This document shows positions 43,128-51,797 of a stretch of 58,747 nt of DNA, piece after piece. A program made the translations under genes and the position numbers. The notes beneath the pieces are model-generated. The model was not told the DNA's origin. It was given only the letters and a program-made list of their open reading frames with translations, and made no database searches. Every line of letters starts with the position of its first letter. Positions within the stretch are counted from its first letter, which is position 1. This stretch comes from Actinomycetota bacterium (GTDB lineage: Bacteria; Actinomycetota; Actinomycetes; S36-B12; CAIYMF01): assembly GCA_947455705.1 (NCBI GenBank), contig CANGPO010000008.1:1-58747 (forward strand). Direction: 5' to 3'.

Positions 43128-44621
43128 CTACGAAGACTCACGTACAACTCGTACTCGGGACATATCCGTCTCGAGTGCACCGCGAGCGTGACCGAATGGT
43201 GCAGCTGCGGTCTTTTGTAGGAAGTCAAGGTTCTCCGCCGTGATCTCCTCACCTGGCATGAGGTTGGGTATGCCAGGTGGGTAGGCCGCAACGCTGTCCG
43301 CTGAGATACGTCCGATGGCGGCTGCTGAGTCAATGATCTCCGACGCAGCAAAGTAGGCCTCGCGCACTGTCATGCGCCGAGGGCCAGCCTCGGGCAGAGC
43401 GATGATGTCTGCATGACCAGATTCCGTGCGGGGAAGTGCTAACAGGGCGTCAGCGAGTGCGTCTGCGTCCAGGGCGACGCCTGCGCCGATGATCGCGACG
43501 ACCACACTGTCGGTTGACAGTTCAAGGTGATGTCCATGCTCTGCGTAGAGAAGATGCCGGGCCTCGTGTCCGCTAATGCCGCCACTTCGTGTGTCGATGA
43601 CGATGCGCAAAGGGTCGATATCAATGACTGATGGGTACGACAGAATCCGCTCGGTCGCATCCACGAAACGGCCATCGCTTGTGATGCGCTCGCGTAGTCG
43701 GGAAGCGGAAGCGAGGCTGTGTGGAATCCTCTCGTGGCCATGTGCGGCGATCTGTCGACGTGCGATATCCAGCGATGCAAGCAGCAAGGTGGATTCAGAA
43801 GTGGAAGCAGTGGTTCGCAAAGACTTTACGACGAATGGTTCAAGCTCCTGGGCACGTGGTCCGTGGCCGAGATGCAGCAGCGCCGTTTGGCCCAGTGATC
43901 CACCGAGCTTGTGCATTGACGCAACGACCAAATCGGCTCCAAGCCGTACCGCATTCATGGGCAGTCCAGGGTCAAAGCCCAAGTGAGCACCCCATGCCTC
44001 ATCGACGATCAGCGCTGCATTGTGACGATGGGCAACCTCTGCCAGCGCCGCCACGTCAGCGCACGCACCGAAGTAAGACGGTGTGACCACGATTGCGGCA
44101 CGGGCAGTTGGGTTTTCTGTCAGGACAGCGTCGAGGCGAGCGGGTGTAACGGTATGTGAGATGCCCAGTTCGAGGTCAACGTCTGGAGCCACGAAGGTAG
44201 CGTCGAGGCCTGAGAGTGCAAGGGCATCGATAACTGATGAGTGGACACTTCGCTGCGCGACCAGACTGCCTCGAAGGCCGGCGATTGCCAGGCCCGCCGT
44301 TATGTTTCCCTGGCTCGAACCATTGGTGAGGAACCACGTTCTTTTTGCACCCCACGCTTCGGCGGCGAGGGCCAGTGACTTGTCCAGTGCGTTGTCAGGC
44401 CCGATGTCGATGCCATCAATCATTGTTTGGAAATCGCGGCGTAGGGCGATGTCGCCGAGATAGTCGGCGAGCATCGGCTGCGCCTCACGACTGCCCTGAT
44501 GGCCGGGGATACCCCACCGAGCCCGATCAATGTCTACGAATTCAACAAGCGCGTCGATATAGGGGGAGGCGTCTTGTCGTTGACGATCGATGTCATGGAC
44601 GCGGGGCGGTGGAGTGGTCAT
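43128..44621 (-). CDS. PLP-dependent Orn/Lys/Arg decarboxylase family protein
   Basis: A 497-residue fold-type I PLP enzyme of the SpeA/LdcC-like (group III decarboxylase) family. PGHQG (39-43) near the N-terminus, TNGSSQGN cofactor phosphate site (~99-106), D207 in LIVDEAWGAHLG, and PLP-Lys K238 in SMHKLGGSLGQ; the C-terminal domain has YPPGIPNLMPGE. Could make cadaverine, putrescine or agmatine; which one cannot be decided. The ATG has GAGAGGA 7 nt upstream. Convergent with the FAH gene and divergent from the second sugar importer. A polyamine-type importer is 5 kb away. Confidence 0.9.
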   Translation of the reverse strand: MTTPPPRVHDIDRQRQDASPYIDALVEFVDIDRARWGIPGHQGSREAQPMLADYLGDIALRRDFQTMIDGIDIGPDNALDKSLALAAEAWGAKRTWFLTNGSSQGNITAGLAIAGLRGSLVAQRSVHSSVIDALALSGLDATFVAPDVDLELGISHTVTPARLDAVLTENPTARAAIVVTPSYFGACADVAALAEVAHRHNAALIVDEAWGAHLGFDPGLPMNAVRLGADLVVASMHKLGGSLGQTALLHLGHGPRAQELEPFVVKSLRTTASTSESTLLLASLDIARRQIAAHGHERIPHSLASASRLRERITSDGRFVDATERILSYPSVIDIDPLRIVIDTRSGGISGHEARHLLYAEHGHHLELSTDSVVVAIIGAGVALDADALADALLALPRTESGHADIIALPEAGPRRMTVREAYFAASEIIDSAAAIGRISADSVAAYPPGIPNLMPGEEITAENLDFLQKTAAAPFGHARGALETDMSRVRVVRESS

Positions 44622-44744
44622 GGAGTGATCCTCTCACTACGCGAAAAAGTTCCGATAACAACCTGATCACATCCCCTGACCAGATGATTCGTTCCGAGTA
44701 GGGTGGTCTAAACCAGTTCATCGTGAGGGTTACCGGGAGTTCTC

Positions 44745-46037
44745 ATGCGCTTGTCTCGTCTGGCCTCAGTAGTCGCCGCAGTTGGTGCAGCCACCCTGCT
44801 ACTTGCGGGCTGCAGCAGTTCATCAGGTGGCGGAGGTGAAGCCTCGGCTAGCCCATCCGATCAGGTGCTGCGCATCGCAATGACCGAACCGGGCGCCGAC
44901 CTCGAAAAGGTCTGGCAGCAGGTGAAGACTGAGTATGAGGCAGCACATCCTGGCTGGACGGTGCAGTACAACTTTCAGAATGACGACATTTACTCGACCG
45001 TCGGCCTTCCGAGTTTGTTGAGTGGCGGGAATGCTCCGGATATCTACTTTGAGTGGAGCGGCAATCGGCTCCAAACCCGTTATGCGGACGGCTATGCGGC
45101 CAGTATTGGCGATCAGCTGAAGGCCAAGGGCGTCAACGATCGCTACGTTGACGGGGCCTTCGGTGGCACGTCTGTTGACGGTAAGACCGTCATGTTCCCG
45201 ATTGGCAAAGATGTATCCAATGTCATTTGGTACAACACGGATCTCTTCACCAAGCTCGGCCTCACGGCCCCGACGACCTGGGCCGAACTTGATGCGGTGA
45301 ACGCCAAGTTGAAGGCCGCAGGCGTTACGCCATATGCCATGGGCAACAAGGATCTTTGGCCTGCGGGCAACTGGAACGGCCATGTGCTTTCCCGCATTGT
45401 GGGTGAGCAGGCATATGCCGACGCGCTCAACATGAAGTCGCCACTCGACAGCCCTGAATGGGTTGCCGCGATGGATCAGATGAAGAAGATCCACGACTCG
45501 AGTTGGATCAATGACAGCGTGAACAGTGTGAGCGACAACGAGGGCTACACGCTCTTCTTCACCGGCAAAGCTGCGATGACGCCGATTGGAAGTTGGTTGG
45601 TCGACGTTCGCAACGAGCAGGCTCCGAAGTTCAACATGGACTGGTTCAACCTCCCGGCCATCGACGGGGGTAAGGGTAATCAACAAAGCGTGCTTGGAGT
45701 ATCGACCGGGCTGGTCGTGAATGCTAAGAGCGCGAAGATTGATCAGGCCGTGGATTACCTCGACATCTTGTCCGGAGACGATATTCAAAAGGCATTCGTG
45801 GCAGCCGGATCCTCATCACTTTCTAAGGCTGGTGCTGCGACGGGATTGAATCCGCTGTCGGAGCGTCTCCTCACGCTCATTGAGACAGCACCGGAGATCG
45901 TGGCGCCACCGGACACCGGCTACAACCTGAAGGTTGCCGATGCACTCAACACTGCTACGTCAGCTGTGCTCGGCGGAGCGATGTCATCTCAAGACGCGCT
46001 TACTCAGGCTCAGCAGAAGATCGACGCTCTGAAGTAG
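44745..46037 (+). CDS. Second CUT1 sugar ABC transporter, substrate-binding lipoprotein
   Basis: A 430-residue solute-binding lipoprotein. Lipobox LLAGC with Cys23, Ser/Gly-rich linker, then VLRIAMTEPGADLEKVWQQV; conserved IGKDVSNVIWYNTDLFTKLG and GKAAMTPIGSW. The ATG has GGGAG 5 nt upstream. It heads a three-gene importer unit (two permeases follow), divergent from the decarboxylase. Distinct from the importer at 38273, so probably a different sugar. Confidence 0.92.
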   Translation: MRLSRLASVVAAVGAATLLLAGCSSSSGGGGEASASPSDQVLRIAMTEPGADLEKVWQQVKTEYEAAHPGWTVQYNFQNDDIYSTVGLPSLLSGGNAPDIYFEWSGNRLQTRYADGYAASIGDQLKAKGVNDRYVDGAFGGTSVDGKTVMFPIGKDVSNVIWYNTDLFTKLGLTAPTTWAELDAVNAKLKAAGVTPYAMGNKDLWPAGNWNGHVLSRIVGEQAYADALNMKSPLDSPEWVAAMDQMKKIHDSSWINDSVNSVSDNEGYTLFFTGKAAMTPIGSWLVDVRNEQAPKFNMDWFNLPAIDGGKGNQQSVLGVSTGLVVNAKSAKIDQAVDYLDILSGDDIQKAFVAAGSSSLSKAGAATGLNPLSERLLTLIETAPEIVAPPDTGYNLKVADALNTATSAVLGGAMSSQDALTQAQQKIDALK

Positions 46038-46048
46038 CGTTCTCTCGT

Positions 46049-46060
46049 ACGAACGTTCGT
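46049..46060. promoter_or_regulatory. Palindrome ACGAACGTTCGT between importer genes
   Basis: Perfect 12-bp palindrome 11 bp after the binding-protein stop, flanked by CTCGTAC repeats on both sides. It may form a small hairpin that lowers expression of the permeases relative to the binding protein, or be an operator; undecided. Confidence 0.35.
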
Positions 46061-46093
46061 CTCGTACTTCACCCGACTTCGGGAGCAGAGTTA

Positions 46094-46969
46094 GTGAAAC
46101 CGAATCGCGGTTGGACGCCGTACCTATTTGTCCTGCCTGCGTTCGCGGTCTTTGCGATCTCGATTCTTCTCCCGGTCATCGCGACTTTTGGCTTAAGTTT
46201 CACCCGCTGGGACGGCAGTGGGCCGCTTAAGTTCAAGGGCTTCGCTAACTACATTCGGGCGTTTCACGACTCGGTGTACGTATCGTCCTACTGGCACGTA
46301 CTGGTCTATGTGGTTGCGACGATCATTCTTGAGGTCTTGGCCGGACTACTCCTAGCAGGAGCGGTGTCGGCCCGTCCCGGAACGACGTTTTACCGGGTCG
46401 CCTTCTTCGTCCCGGTTATGTTGCCGCTCGTGGTGATTGCTGTGCTGTGGAGCTTCGTGCTCAACCCAGACTTCGGATTGTTGAACGCGGGCCTAGACGC
46501 CGTGGGGCTCAGCAGTTGGAAACGGGTGTGGCTCGGCGATCCGAATACCGCGCTGCTTGCCATTTCAGTGATTTCTGGCTGGATATTCGCCGGCTTCTAC
46601 ATGGCCATTTTCTACGCCGGCTTTGCTCGGATCCCTAAAGACATCATCGAAAGTGCTCGGCTTGACGGCGCCGGCGAATGGACGATCTTTCGTCGCATGA
46701 AAGTTCCGTTGGTACGTGGCATCACGGAGATTGCGATTCTGCTGTGCGTTACCGGCGGAGTTCAAGTCTTCGATCTCGTTTTCGTGCTCACCAACGGGGG
46801 CCCGTACAACACCACTGAAGTGCCAACGACCTATCTGGTTAAGACAGTGTTCAGAGATCAAGAGGTTGGCTACGGAGCTGCACTAGCGGTGATTCTCACT
46901 GTGGTCATCGCGTTGATCGGCTTGCTCTACTCCCGACTGCGTCGTAAGACGGCGGATGTGGAGTTCTGA
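46094..46969 (+). CDS. Second CUT1 importer, permease 1
   Basis: A 291-residue MalF/UgpA-type permease with six helices. EAA-type loop IIESARLDGAGEWTIFRRMK. The GTG has GGGAG upstream. The stop and the next start share one base (TGATG). No ATPase in the unit. Confidence 0.93.
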   Translation: MKPNRGWTPYLFVLPAFAVFAISILLPVIATFGLSFTRWDGSGPLKFKGFANYIRAFHDSVYVSSYWHVLVYVVATIILEVLAGLLLAGAVSARPGTTFYRVAFFVPVMLPLVVIAVLWSFVLNPDFGLLNAGLDAVGLSSWKRVWLGDPNTALLAISVISGWIFAGFYMAIFYAGFARIPKDIIESARLDGAGEWTIFRRMKVPLVRGITEIAILLCVTGGVQVFDLVFVLTNGGPYNTTEVPTTYLVKTVFRDQEVGYGAALAVILTVVIALIGLLYSRLRRKTADVEF

Positions 46970-47850
46970 TGACGACGTTTGACTCCACCCACGTCTCAAG
47001 CCCCGATGTGCACCAGGCGGGGCGCAAGAAGGGCTTGAAGCCGTCGGATTTGTTGTTCCACGTCGTGATGACGGTGTACGCGATGCTGTTCTTCTTACCT
47101 TTGCTGTGGATGGCGATGTCATCCTTCAAGACCAATGGTGAGATCTTTCAAACGCCATTCGCTCTGCCCACTTCGTGGGACTGGTCTGTGTTCGCCACTG
47201 CCTGGGCCGATGGCGGGATTGGTCGCTATGCGATCAACAGCTTCATTGTCACGGCCGTGTCGACGATCGCGATCCTTGGCTTTGGCTCCATGGCGGCTTT
47301 TGCGTTCTCTCGAATGAGGTTTCGAGGATCAGGACTTCTACTCACGCTGTTTACCCTGGGGCTGCTGCTCCCCATCCAGTCGTACTTCATCGCCCAGAAT
47401 TCGCTGTTCGAGTACCTCCACTTGAAAGACACTCGCTGGGCGCTGATCATCCCCTACACCGCGATGGGTCTTCCACTTGCGATCTGGCTGCTGAAGGCGT
47501 ACCTCGACTCTCTACCAAAAGAACTTTTTGAAGCAGCCCGCATTGATGGCGCTGGGGATCTGCGCATCTATTGGAGCGTGGTCTTACCGCTTGTGCGCTC
47601 TGGGATGGCGACGGTCGCGATCTTCAGCGCATTAGCGGCGTGGAACGAGTTCCTACTCGCACTTCTCTACATTCAAAATGATGAGCTAAAGACGATTCCT
47701 GTTGGCCTGCTCGCCTTCTCGACGAAGTACATCACCGACTATCACTTACTTTTCGCCGCGCTCACCATTGTTACAATTCCGATGATCGTGATTTATGTAC
47801 TTTTCCACCGACGCATTGCTCAGGGATTGACCGAGGGGTCGCTGAAGTAG
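46969..47850 (+). CDS. Second CUT1 importer, permease 2
   Basis: A 293-residue MalG/UgpE-type permease, six helices after a ~30-residue cytosolic N-terminus; EAA loop LFEAARIDGAGDLRIYWSVV. The ATG has GGAG 5 nt upstream within the previous gene. Convergent with the GlcG/HbpS gene, 7-bp gap, with no terminator visible. Confidence 0.93.
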   Translation: MTTFDSTHVSSPDVHQAGRKKGLKPSDLLFHVVMTVYAMLFFLPLLWMAMSSFKTNGEIFQTPFALPTSWDWSVFATAWADGGIGRYAINSFIVTAVSTIAILGFGSMAAFAFSRMRFRGSGLLLTLFTLGLLLPIQSYFIAQNSLFEYLHLKDTRWALIIPYTAMGLPLAIWLLKAYLDSLPKELFEAARIDGAGDLRIYWSVVLPLVRSGMATVAIFSALAAWNEFLLALLYIQNDELKTIPVGLLAFSTKYITDYHLLFAALTIVTIPMIVIYVLFHRRIAQGLTEGSLK

Positions 47851-47857
47851 CTCAGAC

Positions 47858-48286
47858 TCAACTAAGTACGGCGGTGATGGCCGTTTGAGCGCATTCAGCA
47901 TCCTGTGCGCCGGTGCCGCCGCTTACCCCGACTGCACCTGCCAGCCCGGTGTCGGCAAAAACCGGCAGTCCGCCTTCGTACACCACGATCCTGCCACCTT
48001 CAGTAGACGTGACGCCCCAGTCGTCGCCACCTGGTTGCGATGACAACCGCAAGTCACCCGAAGGAATCTGCCACAGTGTGGCGGTGTACGCCTTGTCCGT
48101 TGCCAGACGCATGGCACCCAGCGGAGCATCGTCCATGCGTGCGGACGCGATGACATTTCCTGCTCCGTCAGCCACGACAACGCAGATGGCGATACCGATC
48201 GTCGATGCGTGGGTGACAGCAGCCGCAATCAATTCTTGAGCGCTGGCAAGGGAAATTTGCGAACGGCTTACGAAACTGTCTGTCAT
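47858..48286 (-). CDS. GlcG/HbpS family heme-binding-like protein
   Basis: A 142-residue protein of the GlcG/HbpS (DUF336) family: IAICVVVADGAGNVIASARM in the first half and the C-terminal GLPVFADTGLAGAVGVSGGT. HbpS binds heme in Streptomyces; GlcG-like members occur beside glycolate or diol genes and their function is unclear. No signal peptide. AAGGAG precedes the ATG. Just downstream of the lipoprotein gene on the same strand (39 bp), so it may be the end of that operon. Confidence 0.87.
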   Translation of the reverse strand: MTDSFVSRSQISLASAQELIAAAVTHASTIGIAICVVVADGAGNVIASARMDDAPLGAMRLATDKAYTATLWQIPSGDLRLSSQPGGDDWGVTSTEGGRIVVYEGGLPVFADTGLAGAVGVSGGTGAQDAECAQTAITAVLS

Positions 48287-48325
48287 GACGAGCTCCTTCG
48301 TGGTTCGTAGCCATCGTGGATTCGA

Positions 48326-48919
48326 CTACTCATGGGTTGGTTGGCGCAGGACTTCTTGAAGACGTTCTTTTGTGGCTAGGGGTCCGTTGATGGTTACCCA
48401 ACTCAGATGCGGCCCATCTGTAAGCACCGCAGTGAGAACGGGGTTTGCCCCGTGGCAGGCGCATTCAGGTGGGAGGAAAAGGGAGCCTGTTCGTGATCCG
48501 TGTACCAGCGTGCTTACGCCGGTGGCCTCGCCGAAGTAGGCAGTGGCATGTGACCGGACGAAATTGAGGTACGTAGTGGCACCTTCGGCGGAGGCAAAGA
48601 GTAGTTCGCGATCTCTGACCAGTGTCAGGTCTTTTGATGGTCCTTGAAATGTTCGCTGGCGTCCGGCCACGAATCCTGCAGAGATCAACTCGTTCGCCAC
48701 ACCTTTCACGGTTCCCTCATGTTCAAGAGATTGTGGCGTGACATCGACCGTGGTGGCCGCAAGCCCAGGTGTTGGGGAGCTCTGCAAAAGCCGTATCGGG
48801 GCTAGGGCGGACCCCGATGCCGATGCCGACGTCGCTGTCTGGGCTGGCTGCGCGCATGCACTGCTCATCATCACGCTAAGCGTGACGATGACGCAGGCAC
48901 TGACGCGTGAAAGATGCAT
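48326..48919 (-). CDS. Putative secreted lipoprotein, terminal gene of the Pot-like operon
   Basis: A 197-residue exported protein with a hydrophobic leader ending in MMSSAC (Cys22); the -3 residue is Ser rather than Leu, so lipidation is uncertain. The mature part has two further Cys in PPECACHG and no recognised domain. The start ATG overlaps the ATPase stop (TAATG), so it is translated with the importer genes. It may be an accessory of that importer, but nothing in its sequence shows this. In-frame codons upstream of 48919 lie inside the ATPase gene. Confidence 0.7.
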   Translation of the reverse strand: MHLSRVSACVIVTLSVMMSSACAQPAQTATSASASGSALAPIRLLQSSPTPGLAATTVDVTPQSLEHEGTVKGVANELISAGFVAGRQRTFQGPSKDLTLVRDRELLFASAEGATTYLNFVRSHATAYFGEATGVSTLVHGSRTGSLFLPPECACHGANPVLTAVLTDGPHLSWVTINGPLATKERLQEVLRQPTHE

Positions 48920-50007
48920 TAGCTGGTTTCGGGGAGTACCCGCAGCGCCCAATCGGGAAGGTGAACAGACACGCTGTTGCCCGCGGCCCACGTCGGATCG
49001 TCGCCGGCCTGCGAGTTTTGCACCAGTGCGGTCAGAGTTTGACCGTTAGCAAGTAACAGGCTGACCTGCGTTCCCGATCCGTGGTAGACCGATCGCTGTA
49101 CCAGTGCGGACACTCGGTTCGGTCCGTGCGTGTTTGCCGGCTCTATGCCGATGCGCTCCGGCCGGATCACGACCTTGACGGGGCCACGGGCCGAGATGTG
49201 GCCCGATGCAGCGCGCAGTGATAGCCCGTGCGCCAGTTCAATCGTGACGCCGTCTCCGTCAGGTGCCACTGCCGTGGCGTCCATAGTGTTCGAAACCCCG
49301 AGAAAGTCAGCTACGTAGGCTGACGCCGGCTCGTCGTACATCTCGCGCGGTGGTGATACTTGCTCAACTTTGCCGTGGTTCATGACGGCGATTCGGTCGC
49401 TCATCGTGAGCGCTTCCTCTTGATCATGCGTGACGTATACGAACGTAATGCTGACCTGCTCTTGAAGTGACTTCAGTTCTACTTGCAACTGACGACGAAG
49501 TTTCGCGTCCAGTGCACCCAACGGCTCGTCGAGTAGCAGCACTGACGGCTTCATCACGAGTGCTCGTGCGAGTGCTACTCGCTGCTGTTGACCACCCGAT
49601 AGCTGTGCCGGCTTGCGGTGGGCCATGGACTGCATCTGAACTAATTCAAGTGCCTCGGTGACCCGTCGTTTCACCTCGTCGCCAGCAACCTTGGCGCGCT
49701 TCAATCCGAAGGCAACGTTGTCTGCCACCTTCATGTGCGGAAATAGCGCGTAGCTTTGAAAGACCGTGTGAACGTTGCGCTTACTGGCGGGAGTTCCAGC
49801 CATGTCGACCCCGTCGAGGCGTACCTCTCCGGACGTTGGCTGTTCGAAGCCGGCGATCATGCGCAACGAGGTTGTCTTACCGCATCCTGAAGGACCGAGT
49901 AGCGAAAAGAATTCGCCGGCAGGGATGAGTAGGTCGATGCCGTCAACTGCGGTGAAGTTGTCGAACTTCTTCACCAGAGAAACGAGCTGAACCTCGCCAG
50001 TAGACAC
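48919..50007 (-). CDS. PotA-like ABC importer ATPase
   Basis: A 362-residue ABC ATPase: Walker A GPSGCGKTT, signature LSGGQQQRVALARA, Walker B VLLLDEPLGALD, switch His in YVTHDQEEA, and a C-terminal TOBE domain (~280-360). Matches spermidine/putrescine and iron(III)-type importers. The GTG has GGAG 5 nt upstream. Second-last in the order binding protein, PotB-like, PotC-like, ATPase, lipoprotein. The only transport ATPase in the window. Confidence 0.94.
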   Translation of the reverse strand: MSTGEVQLVSLVKKFDNFTAVDGIDLLIPAGEFFSLLGPSGCGKTTSLRMIAGFEQPTSGEVRLDGVDMAGTPASKRNVHTVFQSYALFPHMKVADNVAFGLKRAKVAGDEVKRRVTEALELVQMQSMAHRKPAQLSGGQQQRVALARALVMKPSVLLLDEPLGALDAKLRRQLQVELKSLQEQVSITFVYVTHDQEEALTMSDRIAVMNHGKVEQVSPPREMYDEPASAYVADFLGVSNTMDATAVAPDGDGVTIELAHGLSLRAASGHISARGPVKVVIRPERIGIEPANTHGPNRVSALVQRSVYHGSGTQVSLLLANGQTLTALVQNSQAGDDPTWAAGNSVSVHLPDWALRVLPETS

Positions 50008-50015
50008 GGTGACTC

Positions 50016-50867
50016 CTAAGTTGTTACGAGAGTGTCGTTGGTGGACACGTCGACGTTTGCCTTGTTACGACCTTCGATGCGGCGCTCAGCCCAGCGGCGT
50101 CCCAGTTCGGAAAGGCCCACGATGAGAAGCGAAATCACGATGACGAGCGTGCCAATCGCGATGAGCTGCGGCAGGATCGCCGGACTTCTCGCACCTCCGT
50201 AGAGGAAGACCGGATAGGTCGGCTGTCCAGAAGGATAGAGGAACGATGCGATCGCGAATTCGTCGAAGCTCGTGCTGAAACAGATGATGAAACTAGATAG
50301 CAATGCAGGAAGCAACAGTGGGAACGTGACGAGTCTGAACGCAGCGAAGTCACTGGCTCCCAGATCGCGCGCGGCTTCATTGAGTGATCCATCGAGTGAA
50401 CGTAGCCGAGGAAGAATCACCAGCAGGGCGAATGGCAGTGCGATGACGGCGTGACCCAGCGCGATTTCCCACAGTGCGTTCTTGAACTTAAGCGCCTGAA
50501 GCAGGATCAGCATCCCAACAGCAAGTGAAATGTAGGGGACGACCAGAGGTAGTAGTAAAGCGCCGATTGCAACCGGTTCACCAGGTACTCGCTTTGCGTT
50601 GAGACCGATGGCAGCCATGATCCCCAGAGCCGTTGCGACCACGGAGGCGAGAATGCCGATAGCCGCACTGCGGACCAACGCGGAGGTCAGGTCTGTATTG
50701 CTAAACGCGTCGGTGAACCACTTCGTTGTAAAACCCTGAATCGGCAACGTTGGTGTCATGCCCGAGTTGAATGCAAACAGCACCAAGATCACGAGCGGTA
50801 AGAACAGGAACGCAACCATAAAGACGAAGTAGACCCATAACAGGGAACTTCCCAGACGACTGTTCAT
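50016..50867 (-). CDS. PotC-like ABC importer permease
   Basis: A 283-residue permease with six helices; EAA loop LNEAARDLGASDFAAFRLVT. The ATG at 50867 overlaps the PotB-like stop by 4 nt (ATGA); an open frame continues upstream inside the PotB-like gene but is spurious. It lies 8 bp before the ATPase gene. Confidence 0.93.
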   Translation of the reverse strand: MNSRLGSSLLWVYFVFMVAFLFLPLVILVLFAFNSGMTPTLPIQGFTTKWFTDAFSNTDLTSALVRSAAIGILASVVATALGIMAAIGLNAKRVPGEPVAIGALLLPLVVPYISLAVGMLILLQALKFKNALWEIALGHAVIALPFALLVILPRLRSLDGSLNEAARDLGASDFAAFRLVTFPLLLPALLSSFIICFSTSFDEFAIASFLYPSGQPTYPVFLYGGARSPAILPQLIAIGTLVIVISLLIVGLSELGRRWAERRIEGRNKANVDVSTNDTLVTT

Positions 50868-51757
50868 GCGCCCTCCGTTGACGGGCGACGAAGGTCTGCG
50901 GAAAGGAATCGTCCGAAGACCAGCATCAAAATCAGCACCAAGAGGATCAGTGTCATAGCCAAAACCGAGCCGTAGTTCCAGTCTGGCGAATCGCTGAAGA
51001 ACGATTGGATCTGATTGCCAAACAGCTGACTTTCCGGTCCACCCACCAAGAGCGGAGTGATGAACTCGCCGGTGGTGGGAATCAGTACGAAGACGAAGCC
51101 AGCGATGATCCCTGGGATGCTCAGCGGCAGAGTCACCTTGAGGAATGAGGTGAGCCGGCTCGCACCAAGATCCTCTGCGGCTTCCAGTAGGCGTCGATCC
51201 ATGTTTTCCATGACGACGAACATCGGTAACGCAACGAATGGAATCCATGAATAGAACAGCACGAGGGCCACGGAGAAGTTGCTGTAGATCAACCAGGTAA
51301 CCGAATCGCCCTGTGGACGAAGGTGTGCCCACCAAAGGAACGAGTTCACGACGCCGTTTTCGTTCAAAATGATCTGCCAGGCGATCACTCGCAGCAAGAA
51401 ACTCGTAAAGAACGGCGCCAAAACCAAGAGCAGCAGCGTGTAGCGATTCTTGCGAGCGACGAACGACAGGAAGTAGGCCAGTGGGTAGGCCGCGATTGTT
51501 ACGGCCACTGAGACGAGCACAGTGATCAACAGCGAATGCCAGAACAGATTTCGGAATGGGTTGTTCTCACCGAACAGGAAGTCTTTCCAGTTGCTCAGGT
51601 CGAAAGCTGTTTTGGTCCCAGGGATGTTGCTCCGAAGGCCAACGCTGAACAGCGCGATGTAGACCAATGGCACGACAACCAAGACGAGCACGAACGCGAC
51701 GGGGGGCCAGGCCCAAAGGCCCTGCCCCCCGAAGCGACGTGAGGTTGATCGGCTCAT
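50864..51757 (-). CDS. PotB-like ABC importer permease
   Basis: A 297-residue permease with six helices and EAA loop LLEAAEDLGASRLTSFLKVT; the N-terminus is short and basic. Good length for PotB. The ATG is preceded by GGTGGA. It follows the binding-protein gene by 40 bp and overlaps the PotC-like gene by 4 nt. Confidence 0.93.
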   Translation of the reverse strand: MSRSTSRRFGGQGLWAWPPVAFVLVLVVVPLVYIALFSVGLRSNIPGTKTAFDLSNWKDFLFGENNPFRNLFWHSLLITVLVSVAVTIAAYPLAYFLSFVARKNRYTLLLLVLAPFFTSFLLRVIAWQIILNENGVVNSFLWWAHLRPQGDSVTWLIYSNFSVALVLFYSWIPFVALPMFVVMENMDRRLLEAAEDLGASRLTSFLKVTLPLSIPGIIAGFVFVLIPTTGEFITPLLVGGPESQLFGNQIQSFFSDSPDWNYGSVLAMTLILLVLILMLVFGRFLSADLRRPSTEGA

Positions 51758-51797
51758 TCCACCGGGCGCAATCCTTGATGTAACAAGACCGAGGCGC

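Noticed and set aside
44823-45788. Long open frame (321 codons) antisense to the sugar-binding protein gene
   Set aside because: It mirrors the codon structure of a clear solute-binding lipoprotein on the other strand and has no recognisable domain.
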